A DNA stretch of 64,000 nt from Pseudomonas aegrilactucae (lineage in GTDB: Bacteria; Pseudomonadota; Gammaproteobacteria; Pseudomonadales; Pseudomonadaceae): contig NZ_JAHTBI010000072.1 in NCBI RefSeq assembly GCF_019168305.1, forward strand, positions 40,537 to 104,536. Reading direction: 5' to 3'. Shown in pieces: positions 17,343-31,482 of the stretch. The notes beneath the pieces are model-generated. The model searched no databases and was not told the DNA's origin. It was given only the letters and a program-made list of their open reading frames with translations. The position numbers were made by a program, and so were the translations under genes. The first letter of the stretch is position 1. Every line of letters begins with the position of its first letter.

Positions 17343-18932
17343 ATGACTAGTTTGCATGCCGACGAGGCCTTTCTCGGCCATTACCAGTTGAACCATGACC
17401 CCTTCGCTGCGCGGGTGCCTGGCTTCAAGTTCTTTCCTGCCCAGCGCAAGCCGGTACTCGGCCAGTTGCATCACCTGGCGCGTTACAGCCAGCTGCTGCT
17501 GGTGGTGACCGGGCCTCAGGGCAGTGGCAAGACCCTGCTGCGCCAGGCCCTGGTGGCCAGTACCAACAAGCAGTCGGTGCAAAGTGTGGTGGTGTCGGCA
17601 CGTGGCGCCAGCGACGCCGGTGGCCTGCTGGCCCAGGTGGCGCAGTCACTGGGTGTGAGCAAGCCCGAGGTGCCGGGAATCATCGCGCAGATCGTGCAAC
17701 TGGCCCTGACCGGTCAGGAAGTCTACCTGCTGGTGGACGATGCGGAACAACTGGGCGAGTCGGCACTCCAAGCCTTGCTGGAACTGGCGGCAGGCACGCC
17801 CGAAGGGCGCCCGCACGTGTTCCTGTTCGGCGAGCCTTCGCTGATCGCTGCACTGGACGAGCTCAATGCCGAGCAGGAGCGCTTCCACGTCATCGAGTTG
17901 CAGCCCTACACCGAAGACGAGACCCGGGAATACCTGGAACAGCGTCTGGACGGTGCCGGGCGTGGCATCGAGGTGTTCACCAGCGAACAGATTGCCGATA
18001 TTCACGAAAACTCGGACGGCTGGCCTGGGGCAATCAACCAGGTGGCCCGGGATACCATGATCGAAGCCATGCTCGCTACCCGCTCGACGGTGAAGCGACC
18101 ATCAATGGGGTTCAATATGCCTAAGAAACACGTGCTGGCGTTGTCTGCTGTGGTGGTGGTTGCCGTGGCGGCAGCCGTGCTGATGCCCAAGAAGGGTGAC
18201 CAGGCGCCCGTCACCGCGCCGGCTGAGCAGGCACAACTGCCGTTGGGCGAGGGCAAGCCAGGTACCGCACAGTCGAACAACGGTGGCCCGGCCATCGAGT
18301 TTGCCGGTTCCTCGCAACCGATGCCGCTGCCGCTGGTCGGGCAGTCCCAGCCGGTCATGCGTGGCCCGCTGGCCGAAGCGGCCGGCATGGACGAGGGCGA
18401 AGAGTCCGGCCCGGCCGGCGACACCGCGCTGCAACCGCCAACCGTGACCACTATCGCGCCGCCGCCAGGTGTCACGGCAGGCCCCGCGCCGACGCCGGCG
18501 CAGCCGGTTGCACCTGTGCAGCAACCCGCCGTACCGGTTGCCAGCAAGCCGGTTGCACCAGCTCCCAAGCCTGCCCCGGTGCAGGTCGCCACGGCCAAGC
18601 CCGCCCCGAAACCGGCTGAAAAACCTGCTGCCAAGCCGGCGGCCGGCGGTAGCTGGTACAGTGCCCAGGCGCCAGGCAACTATGTGGTGCAGATCCTGGG
18701 CACCAGTTCCGAAGCGTCGGCCCAGGCCTACGTCCAGGCGCAGGGTGGCGACTATCGCTACTTCAAGAAAACCCTGCAGGGCAAGCCGCTGTTCGTGATC
18801 ACCTACGGCAGCTTCTCCAGCCGCGATGCTGCCCTTGCTGCAATCAAAGCCTTGCCAGCCAAGGTCCAGGCTGGTAAACCTTGGCCACGTACCGTCGCCA
18901 GCGTCCAACAAGAGCTGGCTGCGACCCGCTGA
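17343..18932 (+). CDS. damX: DamX-like AAA ATPase / SPOR-domain division protein
   Basis: The 529-residue protein has an N-terminal ExeA-like AAA domain with Walker A GPQGSGKT (57-64) and Walker B-like VYLLVDDAEQ. One membrane helix follows (about 262-282), then a Pro/Ala/Lys-rich periplasmic linker and a C-terminal SPOR domain (about 445-525, with NYVVQILGTSSEASAQAYV). The Pseudomonas form differs from E. coli DamX in keeping a recognisable ATPase domain. It is expected to act at the septum. Its position after aroB supports the name. Confidence 0.88.
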   Translation: MTSLHADEAFLGHYQLNHDPFAARVPGFKFFPAQRKPVLGQLHHLARYSQLLLVVTGPQGSGKTLLRQALVASTNKQSVQSVVVSARGASDAGGLLAQVAQSLGVSKPEVPGIIAQIVQLALTGQEVYLLVDDAEQLGESALQALLELAAGTPEGRPHVFLFGEPSLIAALDELNAEQERFHVIELQPYTEDETREYLEQRLDGAGRGIEVFTSEQIADIHENSDGWPGAINQVARDTMIEAMLATRSTVKRPSMGFNMPKKHVLALSAVVVVAVAAAVLMPKKGDQAPVTAPAEQAQLPLGEGKPGTAQSNNGGPAIEFAGSSQPMPLPLVGQSQPVMRGPLAEAAGMDEGEESGPAGDTALQPPTVTTIAPPPGVTAGPAPTPAQPVAPVQQPAVPVASKPVAPAPKPAPVQVATAKPAPKPAEKPAAKPAAGGSWYSAQAPGNYVVQILGTSSEASAQAYVQAQGGDYRYFKKTLQGKPLFVITYGSFSSRDAALAAIKALPAKVQAGKPWPRTVASVQQELAATR

Positions 18933-18989
18933 AATAGCCTGGTGGCACTACCCCCGCCACCTGCTGAGCGACTCCTGAACATCGGCGAA

Positions 18990-19018
18990 GCCTGCTGCGT
19001 AAAACGCGGCAGGCTTTT
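18990..19018 (+). terminator. Terminator after damX
   Basis: Inverted repeat GCCTGCTGCGT / ACGCGGCAGGC with an AAA loop and one T-G pair, followed by TTTTCT. It is the main feature of the 365-bp damX-gltB gap (18933-19297). The rest of that gap is AT-richer and presumably holds the gltB promoter, but no clear boxes were recognised. Confidence 0.75.
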
Positions 19019-19297
19019 CTGTCCCAGACTGCCGGCCACAAGCCCTAGTTGCAGTCCAGGCTGAAACGCTTCAGACTCGAGCGATTCCGTTACCACGGAT
19101 GCCCGATAAAAAACATTCAAAAATGCGACATGGATTTTCACTGATTCGTCAGTAAATTTGTGGGCGTCACTGTCGCTGTGCAACAATGGCATCCGAATTG
19201 CCCCCGCAAAGCTGACGTTCGTTCGGCGTGGATGGTAAGTGGTTGTATTAAAAAGAGATTTGCCTTGGTGAGAGGCGAACCTGGTGAGAAAGTGTCT

Positions 19298-23743
<4,446 letters not shown>

Positions 23744-23776
23744 TATGCGCCTGAAGAGTTTGATGAGGTTTTGAAC

Positions 23777-25195
23777 ATGGCTGAACGTCTGAGTAATGAC
23801 TTCCAGTTCATCGAGGTCGGGCGCAAAGATCCGAAGAAGAAACTGTTGCGTCAACGCAAGAAAGAGTTCGTGGAGATCTACGAGCCCTTCAAACCCCAGC
23901 AGTCGGTCGAGCAGGCTCACCGCTGCCTGGGCTGTGGCAACCCGTATTGCGAATGGAAGTGCCCGGTGCACAACTTCATTCCCAACTGGCTGAAACTGGT
24001 GTCGGAGGGCAACATCCTTGCTGCCGCCGAGCTGTCGCACCAGACCAACACCCTGCCCGAAGTGTGCGGGCGGGTGTGCCCGCAGGACCGTCTGTGCGAG
24101 GGTGCGTGCACCCTCAACGACGGCTTCGGCGCGGTGACCATCGGTTCGGTCGAGAAGTACATCACCGACACTGCCTTCGCCATGGGCTGGCGCCCGGACA
24201 TGTCCAAGGTGGTGCCCACCGGCAAGCGCGTTGCGGTGATCGGTGCAGGCCCCGCGGGCCTGGGCTGTGCCGACGTGCTGGTGCGCGGCGGGGTGACCCC
24301 GGTGGTGTTCGACAAGAACCCGGAAATCGGTGGCCTGCTGACCTTCGGCATCCCCGAGTTCAAGCTGGAGAAGACGGTGCTCAGCAACCGTCGCGAGGTG
24401 TTCAGCGGCATGGGCATCGAGTTCCGCCTGAACACCGAGGTGGGCAAGGACATCAGCATGCAACAGCTGCTCGAAGAGTTCGATGCGGTGTTCATGGGCA
24501 TGGGCACCTACACCTACATGAAGGGTGGCTTCCCGGGTGAAGACCTGCCGGGTGTGCACGACGCGCTGGATTTTTTGATCGCCAACGTCAACCGCAACCT
24601 GGGCTTTGAAAAGTCGCCGGAAGATTTCGTCGACATGAAGGGCAAGAAGGTCGTGGTGCTGGGCGGTGGCGACACCGCGATGGACTGCAACCGCACCTCC
24701 ATCCGCCAGGGTGCCAAGGCGGTGACCTGTGCCTACCGGCGTGACGAGGCGAACATGCCCGGTTCGCGCAAAGAGGTGAAGAACGCCAAGGAAGAGGGCG
24801 TGAAGTTCCTCTACAACCGCCAGCCGATCGCGATCGTCGGTGAAGACAAGGTCGAGGGCGTGAAGGTGGTCGAGACCCGTCTCGGCGCACCGGATGCACG
24901 CGGCCGTCGCAGCCCCGAGCCGATCCCGGGTTCCGAAGAGATCATCCCGGCGGATGCCGTGGTCATCGCGTTCGGTTTCCGCCCAAGCCCGGCGCCGTGG
25001 TTCGAGCAGTTCAGCATCCAGACCGACAGCCAGGGCCGTGTGGTGGCGCCCGAGCAGAGCCAGTTCAAGCACCAGACCAGCAACCCGAAGATCTTTGCGG
25101 GTGGCGACATGGTGCGCGGTTCGGACCTGGTGGTGACGGCAATCTTCGAAGGGCGCAATGCGGCCGAGGGGATCCTGGACTATCTGGGGGTCTGA
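23777..25195 (+). CDS. gltD: Glutamate synthase (NADPH) small subunit
   Basis: The 472-residue FAD/NADPH and iron-sulfur protein passes electrons to GltB. The N-terminal Cys-rich region (CLGCGNPYCEWKCPVHNFIP and CGRVCPQDRLCEGACTL) holds 4Fe-4S ligands. FAD-binding GAGPAGLGCA and NADPH-binding GGGDTAMDC follow. ATG at 23777 matches the family start (MAERLSNDFQFIEVGR). It lies 33 bp after gltB. Confidence 0.97.
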   Translation: MAERLSNDFQFIEVGRKDPKKKLLRQRKKEFVEIYEPFKPQQSVEQAHRCLGCGNPYCEWKCPVHNFIPNWLKLVSEGNILAAAELSHQTNTLPEVCGRVCPQDRLCEGACTLNDGFGAVTIGSVEKYITDTAFAMGWRPDMSKVVPTGKRVAVIGAGPAGLGCADVLVRGGVTPVVFDKNPEIGGLLTFGIPEFKLEKTVLSNRREVFSGMGIEFRLNTEVGKDISMQQLLEEFDAVFMGMGTYTYMKGGFPGEDLPGVHDALDFLIANVNRNLGFEKSPEDFVDMKGKKVVVLGGGDTAMDCNRTSIRQGAKAVTCAYRRDEANMPGSRKEVKNAKEEGVKFLYNRQPIAIVGEDKVEGVKVVETRLGAPDARGRRSPEPIPGSEEIIPADAVVIAFGFRPSPAPWFEQFSIQTDSQGRVVAPEQSQFKHQTSNPKIFAGGDMVRGSDLVVTAIFEGRNAAEGILDYLGV

Positions 25196-25201
25196 TCCGG
25201 C

Positions 25202-25270
25202 CTCTTCGCTGGCAAGCCAGCTCCCACAAGGTTCACCGCTATCCCTGTGGGAGCTGGCTTGCCAGCGAAG
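25202..25270. repeat. REP element pair 2 (inverted)
   Basis: Inverted pair with arms CTTCGCTGGCAAGCCAGC and its complement, starting seven bases after the gltD stop. Confidence 0.92.
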
Positions 25271-25310
25271 CTTTTAACTAAATCTATTGACCTGCCACAG
25301 GTCGATAGAC

Positions 25311-25338
25311 AAAAGGCACGGTTGATACCGTGCCTTTT
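25311..25338 (+). terminator. Terminator of gltBD
   Basis: Perfect 12-bp stem AAAAGGCACGGT / ACCGTGCCTTTT with a TGAT loop, between REP pair 2 and hemE. The flanking A and T runs make it usable on either strand. Confidence 0.85.
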
Positions 25339-25385
25339 ACGTTGGTGTCTGAGAAAATGCCCCCACTTTTTTTCCGGATGCCGAC

Positions 25386-26450
<1,065 letters not shown>

Positions 26451-26462
26451 GCAGTGTTGTAC

Positions 26463-26499
26463 GCAGAACGCCCGGCCTTGTGCCGGGCGTTCTGCATTT
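26463..26499 (+). terminator. Terminator of hemE
   Basis: Perfect 16-bp stem with arms beginning GCAGAACGCCCGGC and ending GCCGGGCGTTCTGC, loop CTTGT, followed by ATTT, 12 bp after the stop. Confidence 0.8.
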
Positions 26500-26562
26500 A
26501 AGGTTCAGTTCAGGGTGGTTGGTTAGTCTGGCTCCATCGAAACCGACCTTGGAACCACTGCC

Positions 26563-26910
26563 ATGAAAACCCGTTACCTTGCCCTGCTGCTTGCTCCCCT
26601 GTTCACCACTGGCGCGATGGCTGCCGGCTACACCGGCCCTGGCGCCCAGCCTGTCACCACGGTGGCGGCGGCCAATGAAGCGGCCGACGATACCCCGGTC
26701 GTGCTGGTGGGGTATGTGGTGAAGAAGCTCAACAACGACGACAACTACGAGTTCAAGGACGCCAGCGGCACCATCACCGTCGAAATCGACAACGAAGACC
26801 TGCCTGCCGTGGCGTTCAACGAAAAGACCAAGGTCAAGCTGACCGGTGAAGTCGAGAAGAGCCTGATGAAGCGCGAGATCGATGTCGACGTGGTCGAAGT
26901 CATCAACTGA
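26563..26910 (+). CDS. Periplasmic BOF/YgiW-family OB-fold protein
   Basis: The 115-residue product has a signal peptide cleaved after TTGAMA (about residue 20). One OB-fold of the YgiW/YdeI (BOF) family follows, with VVLVGYVVKKLNNDDNYEFKDASGTITVEID and a C-terminal REIDVDVVEVIN strand. Family members are linked to stress responses such as peroxide, acid or cationic compounds. The ligand is unknown. A plus-strand hairpin with a T run follows the downstream REP pair. Confidence 0.82.
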   Translation: MKTRYLALLLAPLFTTGAMAAGYTGPGAQPVTTVAAANEAADDTPVVLVGYVVKKLNNDDNYEFKDASGTITVEIDNEDLPAVAFNEKTKVKLTGEVEKSLMKREIDVDVVEVIN

Positions 26911-26922
26911 TCAATTGAAAAG

Positions 26923-27006
26923 CTTCGCTGGCAAGCCAGCTCCCACAGGGTGATCACTGAGCTTGAAGGCGGTGGATTCCCTGTGGGAGCTGGCTTGCCA
27001 GCGAAT
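26923..27006. repeat. REP element pair 3 (inverted)
   Basis: Inverted pair of the same core sequence with a 30-odd base spacer, 12 bases after the BOF-family gene. Confidence 0.92.
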
Positions 27007-27031
27007 GGGCCGCAACGCGGCCCCGCTTTTT
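27007..27031 (+). terminator. Hairpin terminator after REP pair 3
   Basis: Stem GGGCCGC / GCGGCCC with loop AAC, then CGC and five T. It lies between the BOF-family gene and the stop of the convergent MFS gene, whose stop codon uses the last T. Confidence 0.65.
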
Positions 27032-28296
27032 CAGGGTTTCACATTCCCCGGCAACGCCGGCAATTTGCTCAGGTGCAACGCCACCAGCAATGCCACCACC
27101 AGCAAACTGCCGATGAACAGCCCGATGCCGTTCCACCCCGCGTAATGCCAGAACACCCCGCCCGCGGTCCCCGCCACGCTCGACCCCGCGTAATAACTGA
27201 ACAGGTACAGCGAAGACGCCTGCCCCTTGGCCGTCAGCGCGCGCCGGCCGATCCAGCTGCTGGCCACCGAGTGCGCACCGAAGAAGCCGAAGGTGAACGC
27301 CAGCATCCCCACGATCACCATCACCAACGGTGAGCACAGCGTCAGCAGCAACCCGCCGAACATCAACAGGATGCTCATCCAGAACACCTTGCGCCGGCCC
27401 AGCCGGTCCGACAGCGCACCAATCTGCGCCGAGCTGTAGATGCCCGCCAGGTACACCACCGACAACAGCCCCACCAGTGCCTGGCTCATGTGGTACGGCT
27501 CGGCCAGCAGCCGGTAGCCGATGTAGTTGAACAGCGTGACGAACGCACCCATCAGCAAAAAGGCTTCAAGGAACAACCACGGCAGGCCGGCATCGCGAAA
27601 GTGCTGGGTAAACCCGTTCAACAGGTTGCGCGGGTTCATCGAGCGCGGTGTGAAGTTGCGCGACTCGGGCAGGATCCGCCAGAACACTGCCGCCGCGATC
27701 AGCGCCAGCCCGCCGATCACCAGCATTGCCGTGTGCCAGCTGACAAAGTCGATCAGTACCCCGGTGATCAGCCGCCCGCTCATGCCGCCAATCGCGTTGC
27801 CACCGATGTACAGCCCCATCGCCAGGCCGATGTGCTGCGGGTGGATCTCTTCGCTCAGGTAGGTCATGGCCACCGCCGCCAGCCCGCTCAGCGACAGGCC
27901 CACCAGCGCACGCATCGCCAGCACCCCGTGCCAGCTGGGCATCAGCGCACTGGCCAGGGTGCACAGCGCCGCGCAGAACAAGGCAAACACCATCACCGGC
28001 TTGCGCCCGATACGGTCGGAGATCGGCCCGGTGATCAGCAAGCCGAAGGCCAGCAGCCCGGTCGACACCGACAGCACCAGGCTGCTTTGCGCCGCATTGA
28101 TGGAAAATTCCCGGGACAGCAGCGGCATCATCGGCTGCACGCAGTACAGCAGGGCGAAGGTGGCGAACCCGCCACAGAACAGCGCCAGCACCGTGCGCAT
28201 GAACGCCGGCGTGCCTTTTTCGATCCACCGTTCGTTCAGGTGCGCGGCAGGGGGTGGGGACACGGGCGGCAGATCATGGGCAACAGCAGTTTTCAC
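27031..28296 (-). CDS. MFS transporter, YnfM/YybF-like
   Basis: The 421-residue product has 12 predicted membrane helices. The MFS loop 2-3 signature is GPISDRIGRKPVMVF and a second copy, GALSDRLGRRKVF, appears in the second half, so both six-helix halves are intact. The GTG start at 28296 is preferred because GAGG lies eight bases upstream and it removes a 24-residue hydrophilic leader that would run into the LysR promoter. An ATG at 28368 is the alternative. The gene is divergent from a LysR regulator that probably controls it. The substrate is unknown; related proteins are drug or sugar exporters. Confidence 0.85.
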   Translation of the reverse strand: MKTAVAHDLPPVSPPPAAHLNERWIEKGTPAFMRTVLALFCGGFATFALLYCVQPMMPLLSREFSINAAQSSLVLSVSTGLLAFGLLITGPISDRIGRKPVMVFALFCAALCTLASALMPSWHGVLAMRALVGLSLSGLAAVAMTYLSEEIHPQHIGLAMGLYIGGNAIGGMSGRLITGVLIDFVSWHTAMLVIGGLALIAAAVFWRILPESRNFTPRSMNPRNLLNGFTQHFRDAGLPWLFLEAFLLMGAFVTLFNYIGYRLLAEPYHMSQALVGLLSVVYLAGIYSSAQIGALSDRLGRRKVFWMSILLMFGGLLLTLCSPLVMVIVGMLAFTFGFFGAHSVASSWIGRRALTAKGQASSLYLFSYYAGSSVAGTAGGVFWHYAGWNGIGLFIGSLLVVALLVALHLSKLPALPGNVKP

Positions 28297-28416
28297 GGAG
28301 ACCTCGGAAGGGGTACAGCCCTGGCGGGCAGTGAAAAAAGCATATAGCTGGCTAATGATCATTTCCAATATATTGTTCGACCTGTTTAAGAGGTTTCACG
28401 ACCTAATGGAGTTGCC

Positions 28417-29316
28417 ATGGAACTGCGCCACCTGCGCTATTTCATCGCGGTGGCCGAAGAGCTGCATTTCGGCCGCGCCGCACAGCAGTTGGGGATCTCC
28501 CAACCGCCCTTGAGCCAGCAGATCCAGGCCCTGGAGCAGGAGCTGGGTGCGCGCCTGTTCGAGCGCACCAACCGACGGGTGGCGCTCAGCGAGGCCGGGC
28601 GACTGTTTCTGGACGAGGCGCGCCAAGTGCTGGCCCAGGTCGACAAGGCCGCCGACGTGGCGCGGCGTGCGCAGCTGGGTGAACTGGGCGAGATGAAGAT
28701 CGGCTTCACCTCGTCGGCGCCGTTCAATTCCAGCATCCCCAAGGCCATCTACGCCTTCCGCCAGCGCTTCCCCGCGGTGCACCTGAATCTCAAGGAGATG
28801 AGCAGCCGCGACGTGGTCGATGCGCTGCTCGACGAGTCGATCGAGGTCGGCCTGATGCGCCCGATGAGCGTGCCCGACAGCCTGGTGATCACCGAGCTGT
28901 TTCGTGAACCGCTGGTGGCGGTAATCAATGCCGCGCACCCGCTGGCGCAGGGCAGCGAGCCAGGGCTGCAACTGGCGGCACTGGCGCATGAGCCGTTCGT
29001 GTTCTTCCCACGCAGCTACGGCAGCGGCCTGCACGCACAGTTGCTGAGCCTGGCGCGCGCAGCCGGGTTCAGCCCGCACTTTGCCCAGGAGGCGGGCGAG
29101 GCGATGACCATCATCGGGTTGGTGTCGGCGGGGCTGGGGGTGTCGGTGTTGCCGGCGTCGTTCCAGCGCATGCGCATCGACGGGGTGGTGTACCGCACGT
29201 TGCTCGACCGCGATGCGGTGACGGCGGTGTGGCTGGCGCAACGGCGCGAGGATGTGTCGGCGATGGCCAGGGCCTTTACCGAGTTGTTGACCCGGCAGGC
29301 CCTGCGCCACGGCTGA
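28417..29316 (+). CDS. LysR-family transcriptional regulator
   Basis: The 299-residue regulator has an N-terminal winged helix-turn-helix (MELRHLRYFIAVAEELHFGRAAQQLGISQ) and a LysR substrate-binding domain (about 88-295). The 120-bp gap to the divergent MFS gene is the likely operator. It ends four bases before the convergent stop of the pigment cluster and could also be considered as its regulator, although LysR proteins usually act on the divergent neighbour. Confidence 0.92.
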   Translation: MELRHLRYFIAVAEELHFGRAAQQLGISQPPLSQQIQALEQELGARLFERTNRRVALSEAGRLFLDEARQVLAQVDKAADVARRAQLGELGEMKIGFTSSAPFNSSIPKAIYAFRQRFPAVHLNLKEMSSRDVVDALLDESIEVGLMRPMSVPDSLVITELFREPLVAVINAAHPLAQGSEPGLQLAALAHEPFVFFPRSYGSGLHAQLLSLARAAGFSPHFAQEAGEAMTIIGLVSAGLGVSVLPASFQRMRIDGVVYRTLLDRDAVTAVWLAQRREDVSAMARAFTELLTRQALRHG

Positions 29317-29320
29317 AGGC

Positions 29321-29767
29321 TTACTGCACCTTGGCCAGGTCACCCTTGATCGCGACGCCCGCCATGACCGCGCCGGCGTGGCATTCGTAGGTGGTGGCGT
29401 CCTTGCGCTCGTTGCGCTTGTAGTAGCTGGAGATGTTCACCACGGCATTCGCGCCGACCTTGCGCGCTGCGTCCTGCATGGTCAGCAGTGCCGATTGCAG
29501 GGCCCATTCGCAGGCGGCTTCGTCGGTCTTGTTGAAGGCGTTGGTCTTCTTGTTGGTGACCGCTGCCGGGCTTACCACGGTGACCTTGCCGCGTGGCTGC
29601 ACGCCGGCCAGGTAGAATTTCACCGAGCCGTCGAGCTTCTTCTCGGCGGTCATCTGCGCGACCACTTTCTCGAACGGCAGGTAGTGCGTGGTGTCACGCG
29701 CCTGGCTCAGGCCAGGCAGGGCGCACAACAGCAGGGCGGTGGTTGCGGTCCAGGTCTTCAAACGCAT
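29321..29767 (-). CDS. Cluster-associated secreted protein, unknown function
   Basis: The 148-residue product has a signal peptide (about 1-23, ...SQA) and a compact mature domain. Two cysteines, Cys86 and Cys129, could form a disulfide. The ANAVVNISSYYKRNE segment resembles small YbjQ-like or 'excinuclease ATPase subunit'-labelled proteins that often accompany aryl-polyene clusters; that label is not supported by any ATPase motif. It is the last gene of the operon, 19 bp after the preceding lipoprotein gene and four bases from the convergent LysR stop. Confidence 0.7.
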   Translation of the reverse strand: MRLKTWTATTALLLCALPGLSQARDTTHYLPFEKVVAQMTAEKKLDGSVKFYLAGVQPRGKVTVVSPAAVTNKKTNAFNKTDEAACEWALQSALLTMQDAARKVGANAVVNISSYYKRNERKDATTYECHAGAVMAGVAIKGDLAKVQ

Positions 29768-29786
29768 GGGGTCTTTCCTTGGGGTT

Positions 29787-30227
29787 TCAGTTGAGGGTGC
29801 TGTCTTGCTGGTTCAGTGCGCGCTGAACGTCTTGCAGGGCCTGCTGGTTTTTCAGCTCGCGCAGGATGTTGTTGTCCAGCGCCTTGACCCAGCGGTTGTA
29901 GTTGCGGTGAATCTTGCCGTCCTTGTAGTCCAGCTCGCGGCTGTCGCGGTAGTTGATGCGATAGCCGGTGGCGCTGTAGTCGATGTTGACGGCGGCAAAG
30001 AAGGTGTTGCGCACCAGGATGTCGGCCTGGATCTGTTCCGGGGTTACCCGGCGCACGCTCCAGCCACGCTTGGTCACGGTCTGCACGATAGCCTGCTTGA
30101 CCTGCTCGTGGCTTACCGGACGGGTCAGGTTCAGCTGCTCCTGAGGGGTCAGCAGCGGCTTGGTGGTACAGCCGAGCACGCCGGCCAGCAATAGGCCGAG
30201 CAGTGCGGTGCGAATCAATGAAGACAT
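29787..30227 (-). CDS. Small lipoprotein of the pigment cluster
   Basis: The 146-residue product has a type II signal peptide with lipobox LGC at about Cys20 (LLLAGVLGCTTKPLL). The mature part (about 120 residues) has no known catalytic motif. It contains VKQAIVQTVTKRGWSVRRV and YRINYRDSRELDYKDGKIHRNYNRWV. It starts 28 bp after the last ketosynthase gene. Small lipoproteins of this kind are common at the end of aryl-polyene clusters. An envelope role is inferred. Confidence 0.75.
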   Translation of the reverse strand: MSSLIRTALLGLLLAGVLGCTTKPLLTPQEQLNLTRPVSHEQVKQAIVQTVTKRGWSVRRVTPEQIQADILVRNTFFAAVNIDYSATGYRINYRDSRELDYKDGKIHRNYNRWVKALDNNILRELKNQQALQDVQRALNQQDSTLN

Positions 30228-30255
30228 TCCATTCTCTCCAGCAGGTTGTAGGTAA

Positions 30256-31482
30256 TCAGTGCCAGCGGCGGAAGATCAACGAAGTATTGACCCCGCCAAA
30301 GGCGAAATTGTTGTTCATCACGTGGTCGTTGCGCAGGTGGCGGAATTCGCCGCGCAGGTAGTCCAGCGCGCCGCACAGCGGGTCGACCTCGTCCAGGTTG
30401 AACGTGTGCACGTACTGGTCGCGGTTCATCATCTCGATGCTGAACCACGACTCCAGTGCACCGCACGCGCCCAGGGTATGGCCGAAGAAACTCTTCTGCG
30501 AGCTGATCGGCATGCGCGCACCGAACAGGCTGCTGGTGGCCTGGGTTTCGGCGATATCGCCCTGCTCGGTGGCGGTGCCATGGCCGTTGACGTAACCGAT
30601 GGCCTCGGGCGCCAGTTGCGCATCCTCCAGCGCCAGTTCCATCGCGCGGCGCATGGTGGCCTGCTCGGGACGGGTGGTGTGCTGGCCGTCGGCATTGCTG
30701 CCAAAGCCGACGATCTCGGCATGGATGTGCGCGCCACGGGCCAGGGCATGTTCGAGTTCCTCGAGCACCAGCATGCCGGCACCTTCGCCGATCACCAGGC
30801 CGTCGCGGCCGCTGTCGTAGGGGCGCGGGCTCTTTTGCGGGGTGTCGTTCTTGAGGCTGGTGGCGTACAGCGCGTCGAACACCATGGCTTCGGTGGGGCA
30901 CAGTTCTTCGGCACCGCCGGCGAGCATCAGCGGCAGGCGCCCGAACTTGATTGCCTCGTAGGCGTAGCCGATGCCCTGGCTGCCGCTGGTGCAGGCGCTG
31001 GAGGTGGGGATCAGGCGCCCGGTCAGGCCGAAGAAGATGCTGATGTTGGCCGCCGTGGTGTGCGGCATCATGCGCACGTAGGAGTTGGCGTTGAGGCCGT
31101 CGGCCACCGAGTTGAGCAGCATGTTGCCGAACGCCTTGATCTCGTCGGTGCTGCCGGTGGACGAGCCGCAGGCCACGCCCATGCGCCCGTCACGGATCAT
31201 CGGGTCGCCCAGCAGGCCGGCGTCGCGCAGGGCGTTCTCGGCTGCTGCCACTGCCAGGCGCGATACGCGGCCCATGCTGCGCAATTGCTTGCGGGTCCAG
31301 GCGGCGGGCACCTTGAAGTCGTCGATGGGCCCGGCCAGGCGCGTGTTCAACTCCTCGAAGCGGTCCCATTCATCCATGCGGCGGATGCCGCTGCGGTTGG
31401 CGGCGAAGTTCGCTGCGATGCTGTCCCAGTCGCTGCCCAGGGAGGTGATGCCGGCCATGCCGGTGACCACGACACGTTTCAT
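30256..31482 (-). CDS. Beta-ketoacyl-ACP synthase II-like ketosynthase (ApeR type)
   Basis: The 408-residue thiolase-fold condensing enzyme has a complete Cys-His-His triad: Cys164 (SSACTSG), His301 (GHGTATEQGD) and His335 (FFGHTLGACGALE). It is one of two active ketosynthases in the cluster. ATG at 31482 overlaps the ketoreductase stop by one base (TGATG); a GTG two codons upstream is possible. In aryl-polyene systems such extra FabF-like enzymes support chain initiation or extension. The exact step is not resolvable from sequence. Confidence 0.88.
   Translation of the reverse strand: MKRVVVTGMAGITSLGSDWDSIAANFAANRSGIRRMDEWDRFEELNTRLAGPIDDFKVPAAWTRKQLRSMGRVSRLAVAAAENALRDAGLLGDPMIRDGRMGVACGSSTGSTDEIKAFGNMLLNSVADGLNANSYVRMMPHTTAANISIFFGLTGRLIPTSSACTSGSQGIGYAYEAIKFGRLPLMLAGGAEELCPTEAMVFDALYATSLKNDTPQKSPRPYDSGRDGLVIGEGAGMLVLEELEHALARGAHIHAEIVGFGSNADGQHTTRPEQATMRRAMELALEDAQLAPEAIGYVNGHGTATEQGDIAETQATSSLFGARMPISSQKSFFGHTLGACGALESWFSIEMMNRDQYVHTFNLDEVDPLCGALDYLRGEFRHLRNDHVMNNNFAFGGVNTSLIFRRWH

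Noticed and set aside
28297..28368. ATG start for the MFS gene at 28368
   Set aside because: Would add a 24-residue hydrophilic leader and invade the divergent promoter; the GTG at 28296 has a better ribosome site.
28297..28416. A specific LysR T-N11-A operator between MFS and LysR genes
   Set aside because: Several weak candidates exist in this AT-rich stretch; none is clearly better, so no site was called.
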